64,000 bases of DNA from Lewinellaceae bacterium (GTDB taxonomy: Bacteria; Bacteroidota; Bacteroidia; Chitinophagales; Saprospiraceae), in the NCBI GenBank assembly GCA_016711435.1, contig JADJSY010000084.1, positions 1 to 64,000 of the forward strand, given 5' to 3'. Positions 7,721-16,220 of this stretch are shown one piece after another. Position numbers and translations under genes: made by a program. Every line of letters begins with the position of its first letter. Position 1 is the first letter of the stretch. The notes under the pieces are model-generated. The model made no database searches. It saw only the letters and a program-made list of their open reading frames with translations, and was not told where the DNA came from.

Positions 7721-10700
7721 CTAAAAGTCGGTTCCCAGCGCCAAATGCAACCTCGGTTTTTGCACCACCCGCGTTTCAATGCCCCATCCGTAATCGGCCC
7801 GAAGGTACATACCAAAAATCATAGCGCGCGCGCCGACGCCGTAACCGGCTACCAGCGGGTCGCGGAAATAATTGACTTTCATAATAACGATCGGATCCTG
7901 ACCGTCCGGGCCTTCCGTCAGCGTCACGGTATTGATCGGATTGTCGCCGCCGTAAGGATTGCCGCCCTGCCAGGCCGAACCGACATCAAAAAAGCCGGTG
8001 ATCTGGAAGTTGCGCCAGAAGTTGCCCATGACCGGTTTTTTGGAAAAATATTTAAAAATAGGAATGCGCAGTTCGGTATTCACCAGCGCGAATGAATTGC
8101 CGTTGCGGATATTGATCGGAAATCCGCGCAGGTTGGTTGCCAGCGCTTCAAAAGCGAAATTACCATCCTGCGGAATCGGAATATTATTGTTGAAGGTGGA
8201 AAACAATCCATTGTCCACACCGCCCAGGAAATAGAGCATACGTTCTGAACCAAACGATGTAGCGGCGGCGAAGCGAACGGCCAGCACCGAACGCCGGTCG
8301 AGCATCTGGTAGTGCCGCGCATCGACGCTGAGTACCGTCATAAACCCTTTGTTGAATTTCAGGCTCCAGTTCGGATCAATGTTAAAAGCGAGTCGTTTGA
8401 CGCTTTCCACCGATATTTTGGCGCGTGTGCCGGTTTTCAGATTCATGTCCACATCCACCGTATTGTCATACACGGCGGAGAGGCGCAAGGCCCCGCGTTG
8501 CTCGCGGTTGGTCGGCGATTCCAGGGTAATGATGTCCGTACTGAGGCTGTCTACTTTGTCCTGCCGGAGTGTAGCGGTGGCGCGCAGGCTGAAAAAGGCA
8601 TCAAACGGGTAACGCAATTCATACTGGCCGAGGAAGGTTTTGTTTCGGATTTGCACCTGCCGCGGTGGACGGGTGCCGCCGAAATCGACATTGAAGGCAT
8701 TCACTTCCGACTTCCGGTACAAGGCGATGCGCCGGTCGATGCGGTGTTTTTTATTGTCAAACCAGATATAGTATTCCGCGCCGTTAAAGGTGGTAGGTAG
8801 TCGGAAACCCGCTTCCAGCACATAATTTTCCAGCAAATCCTTGAAATTCGCTTTCATTAAAATACCCAACGGCGGATTGCGGATACCGGCCTGCGTACCC
8901 GCAAAACTTTCCAGCCCTTCAAACAACAGGTTGTTGTCGAAATTGGTAGACACATAATCCGTTCTGAATTTCAGGCGGTATGGTATGATCTGTGAAGGGT
9001 AAAAACGGATAACGCTGTTGTTTTTGCCAAACTCTACCAGGGAACCGGTACGGACGGGCCGCCGCGGGGCAGGTTGCATCGAATCGGCGCTCATCTGGAA
9101 AGTGATCACTTCCGGCTGATCCATTTGCGCCAAACGCGGCGTCTCCGGTTTGGCAGCCGGACTGTGTATCGGCGGCGCCGCCAGGTAATCGGGCACCTGA
9201 AACAGCCAGCCCTGCTGCACCTGCCGGGTCGTGTCATTCAACTCCCGGAAAGTCATACTTTCCGAATTTTCCTGTCGCACTTTTAACTGGTCCGGGACTT
9301 GAGAACTCGATTCTTCAATATCCGGCTGGGGTGGGATGGTTTGCCCGGCTTCGCGCAACAGCAGTTCGCGGTATCGGGTGAGCCGTACGGGAGCCGTAGC
9401 CTGCGGGGTGATGGTCCGGGTAAAAAACTGGGTGCGCCCCGCCCTTGCGATGGTTTCCACAAAACGCCCGGTGCGGGCAGAAATATGTTGCTCCAGGATA
9501 TTGCGGTCGTAATTGGTCTGGTTCCAGCTCCGGGGGCGTTTTTTAAAAACCTGCGAGAAACGAATGCTGTCTACCTGGGTGGAATCCACATTTTTCAGCA
9601 CCGTATCTAAGGGCGCCAGCAGGTGAAGAATCCGCTCGAAAGGCCATTCCCCCGGATTTTGGGTGTCCAGGGTTTTTATTTCCGTGCCGTCTTTCAGGTA
9701 TACAACAGCCTGGTTATAAGCCAGATACGGTTCCAGGTAACCTGCCTGTCGGTTGATAATGCCGTTTTCATCGCTGAGGAAAGCGAAATGGGCGCTGTCT
9801 ATGCCGATGGGCGCCCGCTCATTGGTTAACGGTGTATTGCTCAGGCGCACTAATTCAGGATTGCGGGTTTCCAGGTCGAACAGGAAAATATCGAATTTGC
9901 CGATGGGCAGAATCGTGTCTAATTTCTCTGTCGTGAGGGTATCTGAAATACGGTTGCTGGCAAAAATAATGCTTTTGCGTCCGTCGAGGGTAACGACCGA
10001 TGCATCTACGTCGTCCCAGAAATCCTGGGTCAGGCGCTCCGTTTGCCGGGTAACCGTATGGTAAATAAACAGGTCGGAATAACCCCGCACGGCAGCCGAA
10101 AACATGATATCAATCGGATTGATAAAATCCAGGCTGAACACCCTTTGAAACTCCGGGGACAAATCTTTTACTTCTTTTTTACCGGTTCCGAGGTCGCAGA
10201 GGGCGATACGCGGAATGTCGCGGCGTTCGTATAAGACGGCCAGGCGCTGATTGTCGGGGTTCCAGGCAATTTGCGGATAATTGTAGTCCGTCGTTTGAAT
10301 GGCATTGCGCGAACCGCCGCCCAGCACTTTTTTGCGTTTGCCGTCCTTCACATCCTGCACCCACACGTTCCAGCGGCCGAGGTTGTTGCTCACCCAGGCG
10401 ATGCGCCGCCCGTCGGGGCTGATTTTAGCCTGGCTGAGCGGTATTTTTTTCTTGTTTTTGATGGGAATAAGCGTGCTTTGATCGGGCATACGGGTTACTT
10501 TGGCTTCGTCGCGGTAGCGTTTTCCGTAATAATCGAGTATAGACTCCGTAGTGCGTCGGTAGCCGTTGCCCAGCACGTATAAAAATCCCGCATCGATGCT
10601 GCGGTTGATGCGCGTAAGGTAGAGCAGGTTGCTGATGGTGCCGCGCCCGAAATGCAGGCTGACATAGTACCAGAATGCGTGTCCGGCCAGGCGCGGATGT

Positions 10701-11368
10701 TCTTTGGCTAATTTATCGAACGTCCGGTAGCGGCCAGTCTGCATCAAATCGCGCAGTTGATTATCTAATTCGGGACTCCACTCCTCTCCGCAATAACCTG
10801 TGAGTCCGTCGGTGTACCAGCCGGGCAAATTGAGCAATACGGCATTTTGTACGATTTCCTGCAAATTGGAGCCATACAGCATCGAATTGAGCAGCACACC
10901 CGCCATACCTTCCCGCACCTGTGTCCGCAGGTGGCTGTGGTTGCCGTCGTAAAAAACGAACACTTTGTTGCCCACCACTTTGGTTTCGCCGCCTTTGATC
11001 TGGAACAATTCCGTTTCGCCGATATTGCTTTGTTTCAGGTCGGTCAAATCGCTGAAAACGAGCATTTCGATTTTGTCCGTGGTCTGGTGCTCCAGCATTT
11101 GTTGCACCGATGCAAAGTCAAGTTCTGCCATTTGCAGTGCCGACTGGGCCACATTCCGCGCATCACCGTACCAATATGTGACAAAATTGGCGGTTTCATA
11201 CAACATCCACTCGTCGATCTGACGGTTGAACTGCACGCGGTTTTTTCCAAAAGATGTCTGCGAAGTGGTTTGCCCCCACAGGATGGCGGGCGCCAGAAAT
11301 GCCGGCAAAAAGAGCAGGCAAAGCGTACAAAAACGCAAAAAGTGCTTACGTGAAACCATTGTTGTCAT
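7721..11368 (-). CDS. Secreted propeller protein fused to an Omp85-like barrel
   Basis: This is a 1215-residue protein with a signal peptide (FCTLCLLFLPAFLAPAILWG, cut near residue 33). Residues about 40-270 resemble a peptidase-MA-like (gluzincin) fold, but the place where HExxH is expected reads REGMAGVLLNSML, and a later PGWYTDGLTGYCGEEW matches the usual second motif; it may be catalytically dead. Residues about 290-560 carry TolB/WD-like propeller blades (ISPDGRRIAWVSNN, IAWNPDNQRLAVLYE). Residues about 800-1215 look like a 16-strand BamA/Omp85-type barrel, ending in the aromatic strand LHLALGTDF. It probably sits in the outer membrane with a soluble periplasmic part. Function is unknown; similar multi-domain proteins are annotated loosely as TolB-like in Bacteroidota. 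Confidence 0.75.
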   Translation of the reverse strand: MTTMVSRKHFLRFCTLCLLFLPAFLAPAILWGQTTSQTSFGKNRVQFNRQIDEWMLYETANFVTYWYGDARNVAQSALQMAELDFASVQQMLEHQTTDKIEMLVFSDLTDLKQSNIGETELFQIKGGETKVVGNKVFVFYDGNHSHLRTQVREGMAGVLLNSMLYGSNLQEIVQNAVLLNLPGWYTDGLTGYCGEEWSPELDNQLRDLMQTGRYRTFDKLAKEHPRLAGHAFWYYVSLHFGRGTISNLLYLTRINRSIDAGFLYVLGNGYRRTTESILDYYGKRYRDEAKVTRMPDQSTLIPIKNKKKIPLSQAKISPDGRRIAWVSNNLGRWNVWVQDVKDGKRKKVLGGGSRNAIQTTDYNYPQIAWNPDNQRLAVLYERRDIPRIALCDLGTGKKEVKDLSPEFQRVFSLDFINPIDIMFSAAVRGYSDLFIYHTVTRQTERLTQDFWDDVDASVVTLDGRKSIIFASNRISDTLTTEKLDTILPIGKFDIFLFDLETRNPELVRLSNTPLTNERAPIGIDSAHFAFLSDENGIINRQAGYLEPYLAYNQAVVYLKDGTEIKTLDTQNPGEWPFERILHLLAPLDTVLKNVDSTQVDSIRFSQVFKKRPRSWNQTNYDRNILEQHISARTGRFVETIARAGRTQFFTRTITPQATAPVRLTRYRELLLREAGQTIPPQPDIEESSSQVPDQLKVRQENSESMTFRELNDTTRQVQQGWLFQVPDYLAAPPIHSPAAKPETPRLAQMDQPEVITFQMSADSMQPAPRRPVRTGSLVEFGKNNSVIRFYPSQIIPYRLKFRTDYVSTNFDNNLLFEGLESFAGTQAGIRNPPLGILMKANFKDLLENYVLEAGFRLPTTFNGAEYYIWFDNKKHRIDRRIALYRKSEVNAFNVDFGGTRPPRQVQIRNKTFLGQYELRYPFDAFFSLRATATLRQDKVDSLSTDIITLESPTNREQRGALRLSAVYDNTVDVDMNLKTGTRAKISVESVKRLAFNIDPNWSLKFNKGFMTVLSVDARHYQMLDRRSVLAVRFAAATSFGSERMLYFLGGVDNGLFSTFNNNIPIPQDGNFAFEALATNLRGFPINIRNGNSFALVNTELRIPIFKYFSKKPVMGNFWRNFQITGFFDVGSAWQGGNPYGGDNPINTVTLTEGPDGQDPIVIMKVNYFRDPLVAGYGVGARAMIFGMYLRADYGWGIETRVVQKPRLHLALGTDF

Positions 11369-11590
11369 AGCCAGACCGTTTAATGGGTAAAAGTGCGGTT
11401 TTTACCTCGAAATTCAATGACTGCTACTGGCAAAACGTTTCACTTCGTGAAATGTTATCGGTTATCAGTTATCGGTTATCAGGGTGGTAGCGTTTGGCCT
11501 TTGCTGATAGAGCAGCCAGGGTATCTGTGGTATTGCCGAACCTGTTCGGTAGATACTAACTTTCTTTTAATCCTCCCTTCCACTTAACGC
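11369..11590. other. Spacer upstream of the propeller-barrel gene
   Basis: This stretch contains a W3 word cluster at about 11455-11485 (GTTATCGGTTATCAGTTATCGG). No gene is visible. Confidence 0.5.
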
Positions 11591-11974
11591 AAAGCAGCCG
11601 GTACACCGCCGCAAAAACCTGAACCAGGATTACCGGGATTTAAAAAGGATTTACAGGATTTCAGCGGCTCGGGTCGGCGCCTTTTGAAATCCTGTAAATC
11701 CTTTTTTATTCTTTTAAATCCTGGTTCGGACTTTATGTACCGGCTGCTTTATCTGCCGGATGCCAAAACGGGTAACATTTGCTCGTTTTTCCACGCATTT
11801 TAATGGCCTGGATGAGCTCCGGCAGCTAAAGCAGCCGGTACACCGCCGCAAAAACCTGAACCAGGATTACCGGGATTTAAAAAGGATTTACAGGATTTCA
11901 GCGGCTCGGGTCGGCGCCTTTTGAAATCCTGTAAAATCCTTTTTTATTCCTTTAAATCCTGGTTCGGACTTTTA
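11591..11974. repeat. Duplicated 146-bp long-hairpin repeat
   Basis: Two nearly identical direct copies start at 11591 and 11828 (offset 237). Each begins AAAGCAGCCGGTACACCGCC. Each contains a long inverted repeat in which CCAGGATTACCGGGATTT and AAAAGGATTTACAGGATTTCA pair with the later TGAAATCCTGTAAATCC and TTTAAATCCTGG. The linking text TACCGGCTGCTTTA-TCTGCCGGATGCC (11737-11763) recurs near 14020. The whole gap 11369-12073 has no gene. Confidence 0.9.
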
Positions 11975-12073
11975 TGGCCCGGACGCACATCCGGCAGCTA
12001 AAGCAGCCGGTACAGCCCGCCGAACAGGGTTCGGCGGTACGCCCGAGGGTAAAAGTGTAAAAAAATTAAAGGG

Positions 12074-13951
12074 TTACTTCGTCCTGGCAAGGCGGAAGCC
12101 CGCGAAGTCGTAGCTAAAACCGGGCGCGAAGTCGCTGCGATACGCTACCCGGCAATCCTGCGGGGCGTCGTACCACGACCCGCCGCGCAACACGCGGTAG
12201 GAGCCTGACGAAGGCCCGGTCGGATTGGTCTGAGCTCCGGAGGAATAAGCATCTTTCCAATCGCTGCACCATTCCCAGACATTACCCGTCATATCGAACA
12301 GGCCGAAATCATTGGCATCGAAGGAGCCGACAGGTGCCGTAAACACAAATCCATCTGTGTATCCGCTAAAAATGGTCCACCCACTAAACTTCTTTTTTCC
12401 TGTTTCATCGGCCACATTTCCACCTTTACGTCCCGTAGGATCGCTATTCCCCCAGCTGTATTTGGTATGTTTAGCGCCATTCCCAGCGGCGTATTCCCAT
12501 TCCGCTTCGGTGGGCAGGCGATAAGAAAGACCTGTTTTTTGGCTGATCCATTTGCAATATTCGGTGGCGTCGTTCCAGCTGACATTGATGACGGGGTGGT
12601 TATCAGAGGCTGGTTTGCCTTCGGGGTCGTGCCGCCAGTTTCTTCCGGCAATAAGTTTCCACTCCTTCCCTCATAGCCGTAACTGCTCCCTTCTTTTTCC
12701 GCATCAGTTTGGTATCCATTGCTTCGATAAAGGCACGGAACTCGGCCACGGTTACTTCGTATCGGGAAAGGTAAAAATCGCTGAGGGTGACGCGGTGACG
12801 GGTTTTTCGTCGGACTCGCCGTCTTCGCTGCCCATTTGGAAAGCGCCGCCGCTGATAAGGGCCATGTGGTCAATCCGATCATCCGGAGGTTTGACTTTTG
12901 CCAGCGCTGCATCGCGGTGGCGGCCATCGGTGTACGTATCCAGGTACACCTGGTACGCCGCAGCGGTATTTTGCCGTGCTGCCAGCAGCCAGGCCCGTTC
13001 GTCGAGTGCCTGCGCCCGGTATCGCCCGCCCGGGTAGGCTTCGAGGTAGTAGGCGTAGGCGTCGGGGGTGTTTTGTTTCTGCACGCTGTTCCAGGTGGCC
13101 TGATCGGGGTCGGTGGGAGCGGTCGGTTTTTTAGCGGTTTCGAGTACGAAGAGGAATTCGCCGCCGGGTTCGTGGCCGGTGTCGCCGCCGCCGAAGCGGG
13201 TGAGGCAGGGGTCTGGGTTTGCGCGTTGTACATAACTCCAGAGTTCGGTGATGTTAATGAGCCGGTCGTCGCCGCCGAAGGAGCGCAGGGCGGTCAGGAA
13301 CTGAGCAGCAAAGGCCGACTGGTCCGGCGTGCGCACCTTGGCCCCCGAGGCCATGAAGATGCGGCTGCGGTATTGCAGGCTGTTTTGAATAAACTGGTCG
13401 CGCCAGTCGCTTTGACCGGGCCGCTTGCCGGGTTCTCCTTTCAAGGCGATGTCGTCGCTGAAGGTGCCGGAGTAGCAGGCATCTATCGCCAGCAGGATAT
13501 GCCGGCATGGCAAAGTCTCGATCCAGCGCTGGAGGCGGAGGTAAGAGAGGTAGGAATCCTGCGAGGCATCGTCGCGGCGGGCTTCTTTGGGCACGAAAAA
13601 GCCTTCGCGGGTCGATTCGAGGTACTCTCCGTGGCCGGTAAAAAAGATCAGCAATTGGGCGTCCGTAGCGTATGTTTTGCGCCGGTATTCTTCGATTTTG
13701 GCCTGAATCTGTGCTTTGGTGGGGTCTTTGACCACTTCGGTAGCGAAGCCGTAGTGGTCGCGCAGTTCTTTGGCGATGGCTTCTGCTTCCGTGACCGGGT
13801 TTTTGAGTTTGCTCCAGTAGCTGTAATCGCTGACGGCGAAAAACAGGGCCAGGTCTTTGCCGGGGCGCAGGGCAGGCGGAGCGTTGTGTGTGCTGCTAAA
13901 TGCACAAATGGCGAACAGCGGGAGTAGCCAAAGTAAACGATGGGGCATCAT
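12074..13951 (-). pseudogene. Caspase-SUMF1 fusion protein, three single-base frameshifts
   Basis: Residues 1-30 are a signal peptide. Residues about 32-265 are a caspase-like (C14) peptidase domain with the His-Cys pair in FFTGHGEY and AIDACYSGTF. Next come two Trp/Tyr-rich repeat units (AYAYYLEAYPGGRYR, AYQVYLDTYTDGRHR). A formylglycine-generating-enzyme (SUMF1) domain starts at MALISGGAFQMGSEDGESDE and ends GFRLARTK. The SUMF1 part is in three frames: changes at about 12796 (a C missing before ACCGCGTCACC), about 12720 (an A missing) and about 12664 (a G missing). Their sum is three, so the last segment returns to the original frame. With the three bases restored the domain reads continuously (DFYLSRYEVTVAEF, YRLPTEAEWEYAAG, FDMTGNVWEW). 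Either recent decay or sequencing error. Confidence 0.85.
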
Positions 13952-14440
13952 TTATGTTGATTTTGGCGTAAAAGTAACGCCGAACCTTGTTCGGTATCAA
14001 ATTTTTTTATGCTGCCACGTACCGGCTGCTTTAGCTGCCGGATACCAAAACGGGCAAGGTTCGCACCTTAATAGCGCATTCCGATGGTCTCGGCATGCTC
14101 GCGGCAAAAGGGCAGATGGTTTGCAGCGGGCCAGTTTGGTCCGCTAGCCGATCCTTTGCGCGGTCCATGCGGGGTTAGCCCCTCTACTGATCTAAGCGGA
14201 GCGGCTTTCTGTAGAGCGCACCATAACTACAAGGCTGGCTACCACCGTAAGGAAAACTGATAATGCAATCATGGGTAAAGTAAATTCGCCATTTGGCGTT
14301 TTGACACAAGGCTAACCAAATTCAAATTTCACTGATCCTCCTTGCTCAGGATAATAGGCCATATAACCACTCAAAACCCAGACAGGCCCAATTGATCACT
14401 ACAACCTAAAACCAAACAACAACTTCACACGACTTGCAAC
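13952..14440. other. Spacer with dispersed repeat and possible gene remnant
   Basis: At 14008-14066 lies a copy of the GTACCGGCTGCTTTAGCTGCCGGATACC text also seen near 11740. On the minus strand 14192-14272 encodes a 26-residue hydrophobic peptide (MIALSVFLTVVASLVVMVRS). Just upstream, about 14325-14395 minus, another short frame reads GYMAYYPEQGGSVKFEFG and stop. Both look protein-like but too short to call; they may be pieces of a decayed gene. Confidence 0.35.
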
Positions 14441-15835
14441 TCATTTCGGCATCAGCCGAAATATGAATCCCGGCTCCTCCACCGCCACATACAAATACCC
14501 GTCGGGGCTGACGGTAAGGCAGCGAATACGCCCGATATTTTTGAGCAGCGGCTCGCGAAGGGCCACTTTTTCGCCGTCCAGACGGATGCGCTCGATATAC
14601 TTGAAACGCAGCGAACCCGCCAGCAGGTCGCCTTTCCAGGCCGGGTAGCGGTCGGAGTTGATAAAGGTCAGACCGCAGGGCGCGATAGAAGGAATCCAGT
14701 AGGTTTTAGGCGATTCAATGCCTTCTTTTTCAGTAAGTTGTGTGAAAGGTCGTCCGTCGTAATGCGTGCCGTAGGACACCACCGGCCAGCCGTAATTCTT
14801 CCCGGCGCGGATAACATTGAGTTCATCGCCGCCCTGCGGGCCGTGTTCCGTTTCCCAGAGATCGCCGGTGAGCGGGTTGAGGGCAACACCCTGCGGGTTG
14901 CGGTGGCCGTAGGAAAAGAGGGTAGCGCGGACGCCTTTTTGATTGACAAAAGGATTGTCAGACGGCACATGTCCGTCAGCGTGGATGCGGTGGATTTTAC
15001 CGCAATCACTGCCGAGTTGCTGCGGGTTGGCGTCCTGGTCGCCGCGGTCGCCTACCGAAATATAGAGGTAGCCCTGTTTGTCGAATTCGAGCCGGGAGCC
15101 GTAGTGGTAGCGTGTATTGGAATACGGTAATGCCGTGAAAATATCCAGCCCTTCTACCAAGCGGTCGCCTTCCAGCCGGGCGCGGCGTACTGCCGTGGTG
15201 GCGAGTTGCACACCCGCCGAATCCCTGAATTTGGAATAGGACAGGTACACGAAGGCGTTGGTCGCAAATTGCGGGTGCAGTTCCACATCGAGCAGGCCGC
15301 CCTGGCTTTCCACCAGCACAGGCGGTACGCCGCTGATTTCCGTTTTTTTGCCCTTCGGCGTGATGCGCCAGAGTTTGCCGCTGCGTTCGGTGAACAACAG
15401 GTCGCCATTGGGCAGAAACGCCATGCCCCAGGGATTTTCCAGGCCGCCGGCAATGGTGTCCAATTGCACTGTCATGCCCTGCGAGGTGTACACGCCGTTG
15501 GTGGGCGCGCCCTCGGTAATCATTTTTTGTTTGCGTTCTACAATAGCGTCAATGATATACTGACCTAGTTCCTGCACCTCCTTTTCATTCAGTTTCTGGG
15601 CAGGGTGGTGGTTGGCGCCGCCGGTAAAATTGCCGCCGATGCTGCTGATAATTTCGAGCCGCGAACTGCCGTGTTTCCAGTCGCGCTGCACAAAACTCTC
15701 CACCGTAGGGCCGTGGCAGGATGCGCACAAGGTTTTATAATTGTTTTCGGCTTTGCGCCCACTCCCCGAGTTGATCTCGCGGTGGCAAAAAAGCAGGGTG
15801 AAAAGGGGAGCAAGGAGGAGGAGATAACGGAACAT
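14441..15835 (-). CDS. Cytochrome c / PQQ-dependent sugar dehydrogenase (GSDH family)
   Basis: This is a 464-residue secreted protein. The N-terminus (LLLLAPLFTLLFC) resembles a lipoprotein signal with Cys17. Residues about 30-105 form a small cytochrome c domain with the heme site CASCHG and a later GGANHHP segment. Residues about 120-460 are a six-bladed glucose/sorbosone dehydrogenase propeller (NPWGMAFLPNGDLLFTER, YHYGSRLEFD, GHRNPQG, WETEHGPQGGDELN), as in soluble aldose dehydrogenases that use PQQ. The fused heme domain would pass electrons on to the respiratory chain. The natural sugar is not known. No PQQ synthesis genes are in the window. Confidence 0.9.
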   Translation of the reverse strand: MFRYLLLLAPLFTLLFCHREINSGSGRKAENNYKTLCASCHGPTVESFVQRDWKHGSSRLEIISSIGGNFTGGANHHPAQKLNEKEVQELGQYIIDAIVERKQKMITEGAPTNGVYTSQGMTVQLDTIAGGLENPWGMAFLPNGDLLFTERSGKLWRITPKGKKTEISGVPPVLVESQGGLLDVELHPQFATNAFVYLSYSKFRDSAGVQLATTAVRRARLEGDRLVEGLDIFTALPYSNTRYHYGSRLEFDKQGYLYISVGDRGDQDANPQQLGSDCGKIHRIHADGHVPSDNPFVNQKGVRATLFSYGHRNPQGVALNPLTGDLWETEHGPQGGDELNVIRAGKNYGWPVVSYGTHYDGRPFTQLTEKEGIESPKTYWIPSIAPCGLTFINSDRYPAWKGDLLAGSLRFKYIERIRLDGEKVALREPLLKNIGRIRCLTVSPDGYLYVAVEEPGFIFRLMPK

Positions 15836-16220
15836 ACAAGAGAAGTGAGAGGTGAGGCGTCCCCTTTGGCGACGCGGATGGTTTGGTATAGGTTTTTCAG
15901 GCCTGCTGTAATCGTGTTTAGTGTGTGGTGTTTGGTTTTTCAGGCCTGCCTTTGGGCTCGTGTTTAGTGTGGGTGTGTGGTGTTTAGTGTTTCGGGCGCT
16001 TCGGGTTGGGTGTATGGTGGTTGTTTATTTTGGTGTATGGTCGAATGGTTTCACTTTGCCTTGGACAGTGAGTGCTAAGGCGAAGCGCCCGAAACACCAA
16101 ACACCACACACACTAAACACGGCCAAATGCAGCGCCCGAAACACTAAACACCCACACAAGATCACGATACAAGCCTGAAAAACCAAACCAAAACCACCGC
16201 GTCGCCAAGCGGGACGTCCC
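15836..16220. repeat. W1/W4 nested inverted-repeat element
   Basis: The outer part is AGAAGTGAGAGGTGAG (15840) against CTCACTTCTG (16220). Inside it are GCGTCCC and CTTTGGCGACGCGG with their complements near 16198-16215. Next are TTTTTCAGGCCTG and its complement near 16170, then GTGTTTAGTGTGTGGTGTTTGG words against CCAAACACCACACAC words (16088-16155). No gene is seen in the gap. Confidence 0.88.

Noticed and set aside
12752..13233. Programmed frameshifting in the caspase-SUMF1 gene
   Set aside because: Three separate changes without slippery heptamers or downstream structures are needed; sequencing error or decay is simpler.
14086..14230. Structured RNA gene in the 14 kb spacer
   Set aside because: GC-rich and partly self-complementary, but no known RNA fold, promoter or terminator could be placed.
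15836..16220. Small protein genes in the GTGTTTAG-type spacers
   Set aside because: All frames there encode only word repeats such as GVWCLV; the DNA is better explained as an inverted repeat.
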